From assembly GCA_021775805.1 (NCBI GenBank), contig JAJFHD010000028.1, positions 1 through 57,163 of the forward strand: 57,163 nt of DNA. Direction: 5' to 3'. Position numbers and translations under genes: made by a program. The stretch comes from Alphaproteobacteria bacterium (GTDB lineage: Bacteria; Pseudomonadota; Alphaproteobacteria; Rhizobiales; JAJFHC01). Positions 37,305 to 46,405 of this stretch are shown piece by piece. Under the pieces are notes generated by a model that was not told the DNA's origin, did not search any database, and worked only from the letters and a program-made list of their open reading frames with translations. Each line of letters starts with the position of its first letter. Positions within the stretch are counted from its first letter, which is position 1.

Positions 37305-38900
37305 ATGAAACATCCGTTAAAATTGAGCGCGTGGACTGTGTGCTTCTTTCGGCAGCGCGTTGTTTCCGGCGTGAGGTCTTCTTGTGCTGTGTTGGCGTTC
37401 ATCGCAACATCGCTACTTGTTTCGACTAACAGTGCGCGGGCGGATGTGCAACATCCCCGCCCAGGCGGCGGTGTTGCTACCGGGATTACGAACGCGGTGT
37501 TATTCGATCGAACCGACGCAAACGGGGCCGGTGGTTCCGATAATGGTTCGGTGGGTTCATTCCCGAACTGTGGCCAAGTTTCCGCCGCGGCCGCACCCGG
37601 AGGAGGGGGTCCGGCGAGCGCTCTTATCGCCCCGCCAGACGCTGGCAAAGTTATTTCAAGTTTGGCGTTCACTGCGCCTGGAACCAGCACGGCGGCGACG
37701 CCTGGTCCTTTTTGTCTATACAAGGATGGCGATGGCGATGCCTGGTCTGTGGATATTCGCATCGTTGGTGTGGGCGACGCGGGGATCGTGGGATGTCTCG
37801 AAACAGACGTTTTCAGTTCCTTGACTGGGTGCACCGCATCAACGTCAACGGTAGGAGACCAGCAATCGCGCATGAGCAATTTTGTCGTGACCAGCCAAAT
37901 GCGGATCCTTGGCGATGTGATGGACCGAATATTGAGTAACGCCTTCAACGGCGACACCGGTCCGCAAATTTCCGCTGACGGTTTCTCGGCGAGCACCACA
38001 GGCGTTGCAATGTGGATCAACCGCAAACAGCAGCAGAAATTCGAAAAACAGCTGGCCGACTTGCCAAGAGACGAGAACGGCGCGCAAGTCTACGTCGCCC
38101 CGGTCGCCGACCTTTTCCCGAAACAGGCGCCGAAGTGGAATGCCTGGATCAAGGGCAACTGGACCTACTACGATGGCGACGATTCAAGTTTCGACGGCCA
38201 CACCATCGATGTGCTGGCAGGCTTTGACTACAAGGTCGGCGACACGGTTGTGATCGGTCTGCTGGGCGGTTACGGTAACACCGACTTCGACACGGTCGCC
38301 GGCGGCACCAAGGGCGCGTTCGAGGCTGACGGATACACGGTCGGTCCCTATATCGGCGTCAAGCTGTCTGACAACGTCCAGTTCGATGCGCTCGCGGCTT
38401 ACACCTACTCTGATTACGACAACCGGGTCGGTGTTACCACCGGCGACTTCATTGCCCATCGGGTAACGGTTGGTGCACAGCTGAAGGGTCACTGGGAGTC
38501 TAATGGGTTCTTCATCGAACCGGGCGTGCGGGTGCTTTATGCGGAAGAGGACCAGGACGCGTATACGGATTCTGCCGGGGTTAGGCAGTCGAGCCTGACG
38601 GTGAAGGCGGGTCGGATCTCGGTCGGCCCCAGGATCGGCTATGTCCACAAGACGCCCGACGGCAACATCGTCAAGCCTTGGGTTTCGGTAAGGGGAGAAT
38701 ATGACTTCTCCAACCAGGGCAATGTGCCGACCAGCGGTCTGCCCGATCTCGACGACCTCGTCTCTGCGCGTATCAGTGCCGGGGTGGACGCCACCACCAG
38801 GGACGGTGTGTCTGTCTCCGTGCAAGGTGATGTTTCCGGGCTAGGAAGCGGCGAGTACACAGCCTACGGCGGCACCGCCCGGATCGACCTGCCGTTCTGA
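37305..38900 (+). CDS. Autotransporter-type outer-membrane beta-barrel protein
   Basis: This is a 531-residue protein. A long signal sequence (about 46 residues, cleavage near NSARA) is followed by a Gly/Ala/Pro-rich segment of roughly 190 residues, a helical linker and a C-terminal autotransporter beta-domain of about 280 residues. The barrel shows alternating strands (WNAWIKGNWTYYDGDD, VVIGLLGGYGNTDF, GYTVGPYIGVKL) and ends with the Phe-terminated strand RIDLPF. The passenger is very short for an autotransporter and shows no beta-helix repeat, so the protein may act as a barrel with a small surface domain. The gene is bracketed by direct repeats R1 and R2. Confidence 0.82.
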   Translation: MKHPLKLSAWTVCFFRQRVVSGVRSSCAVLAFIATSLLVSTNSARADVQHPRPGGGVATGITNAVLFDRTDANGAGGSDNGSVGSFPNCGQVSAAAAPGGGGPASALIAPPDAGKVISSLAFTAPGTSTAATPGPFCLYKDGDGDAWSVDIRIVGVGDAGIVGCLETDVFSSLTGCTASTSTVGDQQSRMSNFVVTSQMRILGDVMDRILSNAFNGDTGPQISADGFSASTTGVAMWINRKQQQKFEKQLADLPRDENGAQVYVAPVADLFPKQAPKWNAWIKGNWTYYDGDDSSFDGHTIDVLAGFDYKVGDTVVIGLLGGYGNTDFDTVAGGTKGAFEADGYTVGPYIGVKLSDNVQFDALAAYTYSDYDNRVGVTTGDFIAHRVTVGAQLKGHWESNGFFIEPGVRVLYAEEDQDAYTDSAGVRQSSLTVKAGRISVGPRIGYVHKTPDGNIVKPWVSVRGEYDFSNQGNVPTSGLPDLDDLVSARISAGVDATTRDGVSVSVQGDVSGLGSGEYTAYGGTARIDLPF

Positions 38901-39017
38901 CGTTTCCCGGGCGCGATGCAGCACGCGAGTGCTGCCTCGCAGACCCGGGACCGCGCCATACACAAAGGCCTGCGATTGGAATGCACCCGACTCACGTTGA
39001 CGTGCGTCCCGGGAACG
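38901..39017 (+). repeat. Structured dispersed repeat, copy R2
   Basis: This 117-bp copy starts immediately after the autotransporter stop codon. Its ends CGTTTCCCGGG and CCCGGGAACG are complementary; inner stems CAGCAC..TGCTG and CACGT-TG-ACGTG are clear, so it could fold as a clover-leaf. The differences from R1 preserve the outer pairing. Confidence 0.75.
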
Positions 39018-39113
39018 ATGTTGTTGTCTCCGTCCAGTGCAATGTTTCCGGGTCCGGCGATCTGGGCATAGATCGCCGTTGCACGGCTATCGCGCTTATG
39101 CCAAAAGCGACCC

Positions 39114-39965
39114 ATGCAGAAGCTTGAAATCTTCCAGTCCCTGTGGGCGATGGAACTGCGGCGGCCTGATGGTGTCGAACGCAGTTATGAGGAAGCCTTC
39201 GAACTGGTCGAGGCCGCGGGCTATCACGGCATGGCGTTCGACGCTGGAGTGTCGGATCCGCAGATAGTCAAGCGCGTGCGCCCGCTCTACGAGCGCCACA
39301 ATCTGGGCTGCCTGATTACGGCCTTTCCCGAAACCGTCGAGGACCTGCGCCCGGCATTGCATCTTGCCCGGGAGCTCGATGCCCGGTTCGTCAATGTGAT
39401 CGGCCAAGTGATGCCGATTGCCGTCGACGACATGATTCCGGTGATCCGCGCGTGGATCGACATGGCGCGGGCCGAAGGAGTGACAATCACCTTCGAGACC
39501 CATCGCAACTGCATCACCAACGATCTTTATTCAACATTGCAGCTGATCGACGCGATCCCCGAGATGCGGCTGTGCGCGGATCTCTCGCACTATCTCATCG
39601 ACCGTGAATTCTGGTATCCGATCTCGCCGGACGACCAGGCGCTGATCCATCGCATCCTGGAACGTTCGGATTCCTTCCAGGGCCGGGTCGCGTCACGAGA
39701 GCAGATCCAGCTTCAGGTCGACTTCCCACAGCACCAGAAATGGTTCGATCTGTTTGCGGGCTGGTGGGAGGAGGGCTTTTCTTTGTGGCGGGCACGCGCG
39801 GACGACGATGCGGTGCTGAACTTCCTGTGTGAATTGGGACCTCCCGAGTATGCCATGACGGATGCACAAGGATTTGAGCTTTCCGACCGCTGGCAGGACG
39901 CGCTGGTCATTCGCAAACGGGTTGAAGCGATCTGGCAGAGGCTTGAGACGGGTATGCCTGGGTAA
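39114..39965 (+). CDS. Sugar phosphate isomerase/epimerase family (TIM barrel) protein
   Basis: This 283-residue protein has the AP-endonuclease-2-type TIM-barrel pattern: AAGYHGMAFDAG, FVNVIGQV, GVTITFETHRN with a metal-binding Glu and His, then RLCADLSHYLIDREFW with Asp and His. It resembles xylose-isomerase-like isomerases, with substrates such as myo-inositol derivatives or hydroxypyruvate. It is followed after 72 bases by the DegT-type aminotransferase gene, and the two may form a small operon for a rare sugar or aminocyclitol. The substrate is not determined. Confidence 0.82.
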   Translation: MQKLEIFQSLWAMELRRPDGVERSYEEAFELVEAAGYHGMAFDAGVSDPQIVKRVRPLYERHNLGCLITAFPETVEDLRPALHLARELDARFVNVIGQVMPIAVDDMIPVIRAWIDMARAEGVTITFETHRNCITNDLYSTLQLIDAIPEMRLCADLSHYLIDREFWYPISPDDQALIHRILERSDSFQGRVASREQIQLQVDFPQHQKWFDLFAGWWEEGFSLWRARADDDAVLNFLCELGPPEYAMTDAQGFELSDRWQDALVIRKRVEAIWQRLETGMPG

Positions 39966-40037
39966 CCGCTTGCATCGCGTCTCAAAAACCTGTTCAACCA
40001 AGGTTACGACACATCCATATGAGGTCTGCGAAAACCG

Positions 40038-41255
40038 ATGTCCGATACCCGGTCCCTGCCGAAGCTCGATGTCGATCTGTCCGATCCCGGACCTATTCCC
40101 GACGACGCCATCGAAACGGCGGTGGAAATCATGCGCTCAGGCAGGCTCTTCCGTTACGGAGAATACGGCTCGACGGGCAATCATGCCGCCCTGATGGAGA
40201 AAGAGTTTGCCGCCTATATCGGGGCACGCTATGCCGCCGGCGTTAACTCGGGCGGCAGTGCGATTTATCTCGGGCTCAAGACCAGCGGTGTCGAACATGG
40301 TGATCAAATCCTGATGAACGCGTTCACCCTGGCACCGGTGCCGGGCGCTGTCCATCATGCCGGAGCCAGGCCGATGTTCGTGGAAATCAACGCAAACTAC
40401 CATATCGATGTGGAAGATCTTGCCCGCAAGGCCGCCGTCAGCGACGCTAAAGTGCTGCTCCTGTCCTACATGCGCGGACACATTCCCGACATGGACAGGG
40501 TCATGGCAGTAGCCAATGAGCTCGGCCTGACCGTCATCGAGGACTGCGCACACACCTTGGGGGCGGACTGGAACGGCACGCCGACCGGGCGTTTCGGCAA
40601 CGTTGCCGCCTTCAGTGCGCAAACCTTCAAGCATGTCAATTCGGGCGAAGGCGGAATCCTGACTACAGATGACGAAGATGTTGCCGCCAAGGCCATCCTC
40701 TATTCCGGATCCTACATGCTTTATGCCCAGCATACGGCACGACCTTCGCTCGGCGTCTTCGAGCGTCACAAGTACAACATACCCAACTGCAGCATGCGCA
40801 TGACGGCCCTTGCAGCATCCCTGGTGCGCGCGCAACTGCCACTGCTGGAGGCCCGGGCAAAGCTCTGGAACGGTGCCTATGACGCAATCGTCGAACGGCT
40901 TCGCGCCATCAACGGTGTCCACGTGCCGGTCCGGGATCGGAGGGAAAACTACGTAGCCAGTTCGCTCCAGTTTTCCCTGCAGGGCTTCGACAATCCGGTG
41001 ATCGACCGGTTCATCGACCTGTGCGACGGGGCGGGCGTCAGTGTCAAATGGTTCGGGCGGCTGGAACCGCGGGGGTTCACCAGTTCCTATGCCGATTGGG
41101 GTTATGCCGGCGGCACTCAGGACCTGCCGGTCACCCGCACGGTGCTGCAAGGCCTTTGCGACATGCGTCTGCCGCTTTCGCTTACACCCGGCCAGTGCGA
41201 TCTGATAGCGGAAATCGTGGAAGGCGCGCTGCACCTGGCGAAGGCAGGGCGCTGA
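40038..41255 (+). CDS. DegT/DnrJ/EryC1/StrS family aminotransferase
   Basis: This is a 405-residue PLP enzyme. The substrate-binding start GEYGSTGNHAALMEKEFAAY (in part), the PLP phosphate region VNSGGSAIYLGL, the Asp that holds the pyridine nitrogen in VIEDCAHTLGADWNG and the Schiff-base Lys in SAQTFKHVNSGEGGIL are all present. Members make amino sugars or aminocyclitols. No sugar nucleotide or capsule genes are nearby, only the TIM-barrel isomerase in front, so the pathway is unknown. Confidence 0.88.
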   Translation: MSDTRSLPKLDVDLSDPGPIPDDAIETAVEIMRSGRLFRYGEYGSTGNHAALMEKEFAAYIGARYAAGVNSGGSAIYLGLKTSGVEHGDQILMNAFTLAPVPGAVHHAGARPMFVEINANYHIDVEDLARKAAVSDAKVLLLSYMRGHIPDMDRVMAVANELGLTVIEDCAHTLGADWNGTPTGRFGNVAAFSAQTFKHVNSGEGGILTTDDEDVAAKAILYSGSYMLYAQHTARPSLGVFERHKYNIPNCSMRMTALAASLVRAQLPLLEARAKLWNGAYDAIVERLRAINGVHVPVRDRRENYVASSLQFSLQGFDNPVIDRFIDLCDGAGVSVKWFGRLEPRGFTSSYADWGYAGGTQDLPVTRTVLQGLCDMRLPLSLTPGQCDLIAEIVEGALHLAKAGR

Positions 41256-41505
41256 TACCCAGGGCGGTGACAAGGTGACAAACAGAGTCAAAAAGGGGGC
41301 TCGCGCGTCACGCCGCAACCGATCGACAGTTGGTTGACAGAAGTGCCCAGTAGAAGGCAGCTGTGAAACCGGCATGGTTTCAAATATTTTTGCGCGATCT
41401 ATTTCAAACAAATGGAATCCTGTGTGATTTGGATCGCATAGTTGACTCCGTTCTTGTGCGATTATTAAATGTCGATATGGTCCTGCCAATGAATAGGGGA
41501 TGAAG

Positions 41506-43797
41506 ATGACATTTGAACGCGCAAAGGTATTCTTCATCTCGTGTGGAATTCTGGCGATGTCGGGCTTGCCTGTGCTTGCAGCATCCGTCCAGTGGCAGGT
41601 GCAGCAGCCATTTCGATACCTGAGATTTGCCTCGGATCATCTTATCCACGAATGGGCCCTTCAGGAGCTCCAACGGGAGAATGAAACCGCCTGGAAGAAC
41701 GCGCCGGCAAGTTACGTGGAACGCAAACTGAACGATCCTCGCTGGTGGAAAAGCGCGCCACCGGGGTCGGCACAAACTTATCTGGATCGCCTGGCAACCC
41801 TTCGACAACAGGAGAAACGACCGCTTACGGTTCATGACCCAAGGCTGGGATGGGGGGCACTTCTGCGATCGACCGCTGAAGGCGGCATCACCGGCACGTG
41901 CTGGTCGGCCGCGACTCAAAGCTACCAGTCCTGTGTCAGCGAACCCAGCCAGACTTCGGGCGACTTCGGTTATCTCGATCCGCCACACCATATTGTCAAG
42001 GCTTGGGTGCTGAACGATGACGGCGGTTCGGCCACCGGAGATTGTGTCTTTCGAACAGATGCCGAGATAATGTTTTCGGGGACAGAAGAAAGCGCGCTCA
42101 ACGGCAGTTTGTTCAAACGTGCTGAAAAGCGGCGAATTACTCAACCCTGCAACGAGCCGGTTTATCTGCGGGTACCAAGCAAACGTGAAACGGTTCTGAC
42201 CGTCGAGTTGTCCGGCGCGGCTGCCGAACCACCACTCGAGGAGCCTATCGAAGTGGTTGACTTCCTCGTTCTGGGAATGGGCGACTCGTTTGCCTCCGGC
42301 GAGGGCAACCCCGAAATGCCGGCTGAACTGCATACCGCGAACTTCCTCAAACCTTATACGAGCGACGATTCCAACGGTACCCAGCATGAGGCCCGTGGCC
42401 TCGCCCGACGCAAGACGCCTGATGCAGCGGCGCGCTGGACCGACCGTCGCTGCCATCGTTCAGTTTACAGCAACCAGACGCGCGCCGCCCTTCATCTGGC
42501 TCTTCACGGCAAGCGTCACCATGCCATTACTTATGTCTCATTTGCCTGCAGTGGCGCGGAAGTGACCGATGGCCTTCTGTGGGGACAGAACGGTCGGGAA
42601 TGCGTGACCGGTGGCGCGCGGCTCTACGACCCGCAGTTCAGCGCCGCGGTGGATGCGCTCAGTCTTCGAAAGGACCCACCGGGCGAACGCTACTGGCATG
42701 AAGATCAAGCCGGGTACGGTCTTGTGCAAGGCGACCCGTACCGCAAAGAGTTTATTGAGAGCATGAATTTCTACGGACCTGGTCAGTTCCGGAAGGTGCG
42801 CGATTTCTGTTCGCACTGGCATCCCCGGTCCCGTTCGAGATTTGCGCGGTTGAGGCGCGCTGCGGTGAAACGCACCATCGACCTTGTCTTCCTGAGCATC
42901 GGCGGCAACGATATGGGGTTTTCGCCGCTCATCGCCAACCGCGTGCTGCGCAACAAACTCCTGCCGACGCTCTTTCTGAAGCTGTTCGGTGGAGATCTGA
43001 AGCCCAAGGAAGCCATCGACAGGCTCAAGTTTCTCGACAGCCGCTTCGACCTGGTGAACAAGGCGTTCGATGAAAAGCTCGAGATGTCAATGTCCGACAG
43101 CTCGGTGGTTTCGCGGCTTGACAACCGCGAAATCGAGAACAGCAAACGCATCGTTTACATGACATACCCGTCGCCGGCTCACGACGAGAACGGGGAGATT
43201 TGCCGACCCGGACGGAAAACCATGAACGTTTCGGAGCTTTTCCAGGTAACACCTGAAGGGCCGATCAGCGAGGCACAGGAGGCTTTTGACGCTCTGGAGC
43301 GAACGATTGCGCAACACGCTACGACGCATGGCTGGACGATTGTCGACGGTCACAAACAAGACATGAAACCGCATGGCTTCTGTGCGACGGATTCTTCGCC
43401 CCGCGATGAAAGCGGCACGGGAACGGCGGAGATTCGGGACATCCCTTCTCGGGAGCGCGGTTCAGACTGGCTGGCCATGTCTCACCGGAACGGTTCGGGC
43501 GATCCGTCAGCCTTCGATCCGACGTCAGACTTCCATCCCTACGAGGCGCGGCAAAGATGGTTCCGCACGTTCAATGACGACTTCCTGATCATGCAGTACG
43601 CGCGAAAGAAGTACAAAGATCCGGCAGCAGCGGAAGCCAAGACATCGGCAACTGACCTTGCCACCCGGTCGATCGGCGGACCTTTCCATCCCACGGCCCA
43701 GGGACACGCGCGCATGGCGGACCATCTCTATTGTGCGGCGGCAAAACTCCTTTTTGCTGCCGACTGCGACCCCTCCCGGGCGCCGGCGCCGGAGTAG
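41506..43797 (+). CDS. Large exported SGNH/GDSL-type hydrolase
   Basis: This is a 763-residue secreted protein. The signal peptide is about 28 residues long. After an N-terminal beta-rich part of about 220 residues comes the SGNH hydrolase region: block I MGDSFASGEGNP with the nucleophile Ser, block III SIGGNDMGF, and near the C-terminus GPFHPTAQGHARMADH with the catalytic His. About 170 residues separate blocks I and III, and further inserts lie before block V, more than in simple esterases. The ATG at 41506 has AGGGG six bases before it; an ATG two codons earlier lies directly on that sequence. A lipase or polysaccharide esterase activity is plausible. It is monocistronic. Confidence 0.82.
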   Translation: MTFERAKVFFISCGILAMSGLPVLAASVQWQVQQPFRYLRFASDHLIHEWALQELQRENETAWKNAPASYVERKLNDPRWWKSAPPGSAQTYLDRLATLRQQEKRPLTVHDPRLGWGALLRSTAEGGITGTCWSAATQSYQSCVSEPSQTSGDFGYLDPPHHIVKAWVLNDDGGSATGDCVFRTDAEIMFSGTEESALNGSLFKRAEKRRITQPCNEPVYLRVPSKRETVLTVELSGAAAEPPLEEPIEVVDFLVLGMGDSFASGEGNPEMPAELHTANFLKPYTSDDSNGTQHEARGLARRKTPDAAARWTDRRCHRSVYSNQTRAALHLALHGKRHHAITYVSFACSGAEVTDGLLWGQNGRECVTGGARLYDPQFSAAVDALSLRKDPPGERYWHEDQAGYGLVQGDPYRKEFIESMNFYGPGQFRKVRDFCSHWHPRSRSRFARLRRAAVKRTIDLVFLSIGGNDMGFSPLIANRVLRNKLLPTLFLKLFGGDLKPKEAIDRLKFLDSRFDLVNKAFDEKLEMSMSDSSVVSRLDNREIENSKRIVYMTYPSPAHDENGEICRPGRKTMNVSELFQVTPEGPISEAQEAFDALERTIAQHATTHGWTIVDGHKQDMKPHGFCATDSSPRDESGTGTAEIRDIPSRERGSDWLAMSHRNGSGDPSAFDPTSDFHPYEARQRWFRTFNDDFLIMQYARKKYKDPAAAEAKTSATDLATRSIGGPFHPTAQGHARMADHLYCAAAKLLFAADCDPSRAPAPE

Positions 43798-43829
43798 CGC
43801 AAGCCTGAGCATAGCCGGGCTCGGGCCGG

Positions 43830-43847
43830 CCAAGCGTGGTGGCTTGG
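43830..43847. terminator. Short hairpin between convergent genes
   Basis: CCAAGC and GCTTGG form a six-base stem around GTGGTG in the 53-base gap between the SGNH hydrolase and the ureohydrolase genes. There is no T-run, so a terminator function is only suggested by position. Confidence 0.3.
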
Positions 43848-43850
43848 GGT

Positions 43851-44864
43851 TCAACCCTCGCCGCGTTCGGTCCTGAGCCGATCGGCGATCAGGGATATGA
43901 TCTCGAACATCACCGAGGTTGCGACCATTGACGTTATGTTGTTGGGCTGGTCCTTGGTCGGCATCAGGCAGACGACGTCGCCGCCGATGATGTTCTTGCC
44001 GCGCACGCATTGCAGCAGCTGGATCGCCTGATTGATGGTGAAACCGTTGCAGCCGGGCTCGAGGTTCGACACGGCGGGTGCGATGGTCGGATCGAGGCAG
44101 TCGAGATCGAAGGTGATGTAGAGCGGGGCGTCGCCGATCCGTTCCCTGATAATCTCCATGCATCGTTCGGGACCGGCCTCTTCATACTGGTCCATGGTGA
44201 TCACCTTGTACCCCAGCCGGTCGCTCGGCTCGAGCCAGTCGAGTGTCCTGGGATTGCCACGGATGCCGATCTGCACGCTCTTGTGCGGATCAACCTGGCC
44301 CTGGCGTACGAGGTAGCTGCCCCAGTGGGCGGCTGATTTCTTGGCGCCGAGGAAATGGTCGAGGTTGTCGAAGGTGTCGGTGTGGGCATCGAGATGGAGC
44401 AGGGCTGCCGGTTGGCCGCCGGTGAGGCGTGAATTGGGGCCGCCAACGGCCTGCAGGATGCCACCGGTAATCGAGTGATCGCCGCCGATCGACACCGGCC
44501 TGGCGCCGGCTGCCTGGACCTTGTCGAAATAGACGGTCATGCGTTCGATGCATTTTTCGTTGTCGTTGCCTTCGGGAAACGGGACGTCACCCAGGTCGTG
44601 AATCCGGCAGCTGTCCCAGGGCGAGAAGCCGAATTTCATATGGACCCGGCGCTGCAGTGCCGACATGTGGCGCACCGCTCTTGGCCCCAGGTGCTGATCA
44701 CGCTCGGTGGTGCCGTTGCCGGTGCTGTGAGGGACACCGACCAGCGCAATGTCGCAGTTGGCCGGATCGGTGTCATGGCCACAACGGAACAGTGTGGGGA
44801 TGCCGAACCAGTAGAGGCCGCGCGACATGATATCGAGGTCGGGATCGGTGTTCTGCTGTGACAT
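43851..44864 (-). CDS. Agmatinase/guanidinobutyrase family ureohydrolase
   Basis: This is a 337-residue binuclear manganese hydrolase of the arginase family. The metal ligands are in SIGGDHSITGG, LLHLDAHTDTFDN and ITFDLDCLDPTIAPAVSNLEPG. Agmatinase and guanidinobutyrase or guanidinopropionase cannot be told apart by these motifs. The ATG at 44864 has AGGA eight bases upstream; the reading frame stays open much further upstream, but that part is antisense to the MmgE/PrpD gene and is not coding. It is divergent from MmgE/PrpD with about 100 bases between. Confidence 0.9.
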   Translation of the reverse strand: MSQQNTDPDLDIMSRGLYWFGIPTLFRCGHDTDPANCDIALVGVPHSTGNGTTERDQHLGPRAVRHMSALQRRVHMKFGFSPWDSCRIHDLGDVPFPEGNDNEKCIERMTVYFDKVQAAGARPVSIGGDHSITGGILQAVGGPNSRLTGGQPAALLHLDAHTDTFDNLDHFLGAKKSAAHWGSYLVRQGQVDPHKSVQIGIRGNPRTLDWLEPSDRLGYKVITMDQYEEAGPERCMEIIRERIGDAPLYITFDLDCLDPTIAPAVSNLEPGCNGFTINQAIQLLQCVRGKNIIGGDVVCLMPTKDQPNNITSMVATSVMFEIISLIADRLRTERGEG

Positions 44865-44966
44865 GAGCGTGTCCTTTCGAGGCATCTTAGTTCGTGCCGG
44901 TAACGGAGAATCCGGTATAGGCTGGTGCATTAGTCGGGACAACAAAATTCGAGGCGCCGCAATTCC

Positions 44967-46349
44967 ATGTCCAGCAACGATCAGATAGGCCCTCCGGCAA
45001 TTCTTCGCCGCCTGGCACACTGGGGTGCCAGTGCAAGTCTTGGAACCTTTCCCCGGCCCGTCAGACAAACCGCTGTTCGCTGCCTGATCGACACGATCGC
45101 GGTGATCCATGCCGGGTCGGGCGAACCGACGGTCGAGCGGATTCGCGAACGCCTGCAACCTGTAGACACGCGCCGGCCGTCGGCGACCTGCATCGGCAGC
45201 GACAAGCGCACCTGCCCGGAGGATGCGGCCTTCGTCAACGGCGTCGCCGGGCATGTGCTCGACTTTGACGATGCCTGTTATGCCGGCATCGTTCATGGCT
45301 CGGTTGTTTTCCTCCCGGCTATAGTGTCCGTCGCGGAATGCCACCGGTTGTCGGGGGCAAAGGTGGTTGAGGCTTTTGTCGTCGCCAGTGAAATAGCCTA
45401 TGCGCTCGGCGATTGCGTCGGCGACAGGTTGTTTATGGCCGGACGGTTTGCTACCGGTACGTTTGGCCAGATCGGGGCAGCAGCCGGGGTTGCGAAACTT
45501 TTGGGCAGTGACGAGGACCAGATTGCGAGGACAATTGCGATTGCGGCGTCCCAGCCTGTGGGCCTGCGGGTCAACAATGGCAGCGACCTTAAACCCCTGA
45601 TGGTCGGCCGGGCGGCGAAGCTTGCCGTCGAGGCCGGCTTTCTCGGTCAGCAGGAGCACTCATTTCCGGAGGGTTTCTTCGAAGACGATACCGGCTTTTT
45701 CCATCAGTTTGCCAATGCAGAACCCGACCTCGATCAAGTGCTGACACTCGGGCGGAAGTACCGCCTCCTCGACCCCGGGATCGGTGTGAAGCGATTCCCC
45801 GCCTGCACCGCCATTCATCCAGCGGTCGAAGCTCTGGAAGGCGTCCTGGAAAACAATGTTTTTGCTCCAGAAGATGTCAGGACCATCGACCTCGACGTTG
45901 CCGAGCTGGTGACGGCGTCGCTGCCCTACGATGCGCCGGAGCTGGTTACGCAGGCGCGCTTCAGTTTGCCGTTCGCAATCGCCTGCCGTCTGATCAAGGG
46001 TGATATCCGCCCGGAGCATCTGACGCCGGAGGCACTCTCCGATCCCGCCATTCGCGCGCTGATGGAAAAGGTCATGCACAGGACTGCAGATATCGCCGAT
46101 AACAACAATCCGGAGACCGTGGAAGCTGCCCGACTGCGGATTAGTCTGGCCGACGGACAGGTTTTGGAGGGGCAATGCAATGCTCCCAAGGGGTCTCCGA
46201 GCCGGCCTCTCAACGACGATGAGCTGGCGAAAAAATTTCGCGATTGTGTGGCGCCCAAGGCGGGAGACGTTGCGGCAGAAGTGCTGCTTGAGCGCATTCG
46301 TTTGATTGAGCAGCGTGTCGATGTGACCGGCCTGTTTGCCGTCGATTAG
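44967..46349 (+). CDS. MmgE/PrpD family protein
   Basis: This is a 460-residue protein of the 2-methylcitrate dehydratase/iminodisuccinate epimerase fold. RCLIDTIAVIHAGSGEP, DAAFVNGVAGHVLDFDDACYAGIVHGS (in part) and HPAVEALEG are typical of the family. Most bacterial members are not the propionate enzyme, and no prpB or prpC is nearby, so a role as another epimerase or dehydratase is more likely. It ends 57 bases before the convergent MttB-type gene and is divergent from the ureohydrolase. Confidence 0.88.
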   Translation: MSSNDQIGPPAILRRLAHWGASASLGTFPRPVRQTAVRCLIDTIAVIHAGSGEPTVERIRERLQPVDTRRPSATCIGSDKRTCPEDAAFVNGVAGHVLDFDDACYAGIVHGSVVFLPAIVSVAECHRLSGAKVVEAFVVASEIAYALGDCVGDRLFMAGRFATGTFGQIGAAAGVAKLLGSDEDQIARTIAIAASQPVGLRVNNGSDLKPLMVGRAAKLAVEAGFLGQQEHSFPEGFFEDDTGFFHQFANAEPDLDQVLTLGRKYRLLDPGIGVKRFPACTAIHPAVEALEGVLENNVFAPEDVRTIDLDVAELVTASLPYDAPELVTQARFSLPFAIACRLIKGDIRPEHLTPEALSDPAIRALMEKVMHRTADIADNNNPETVEAARLRISLADGQVLEGQCNAPKGSPSRPLNDDELAKKFRDCVAPKAGDVAAEVLLERIRLIEQRVDVTGLFAVD

Positions 46350-46405
46350 GGCGTCATCCCTAGTCCCGCCCGCTGTGCGAACAAGGATGGCGATGTCGGC
46401 GATTG

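Noticed and set aside
44865..45659. Upstream extension of the ureohydrolase frame
   Set aside because: It overlaps the MmgE/PrpD gene on the opposite strand, lacks homology, and a good ribosome site marks 44864 as the start.
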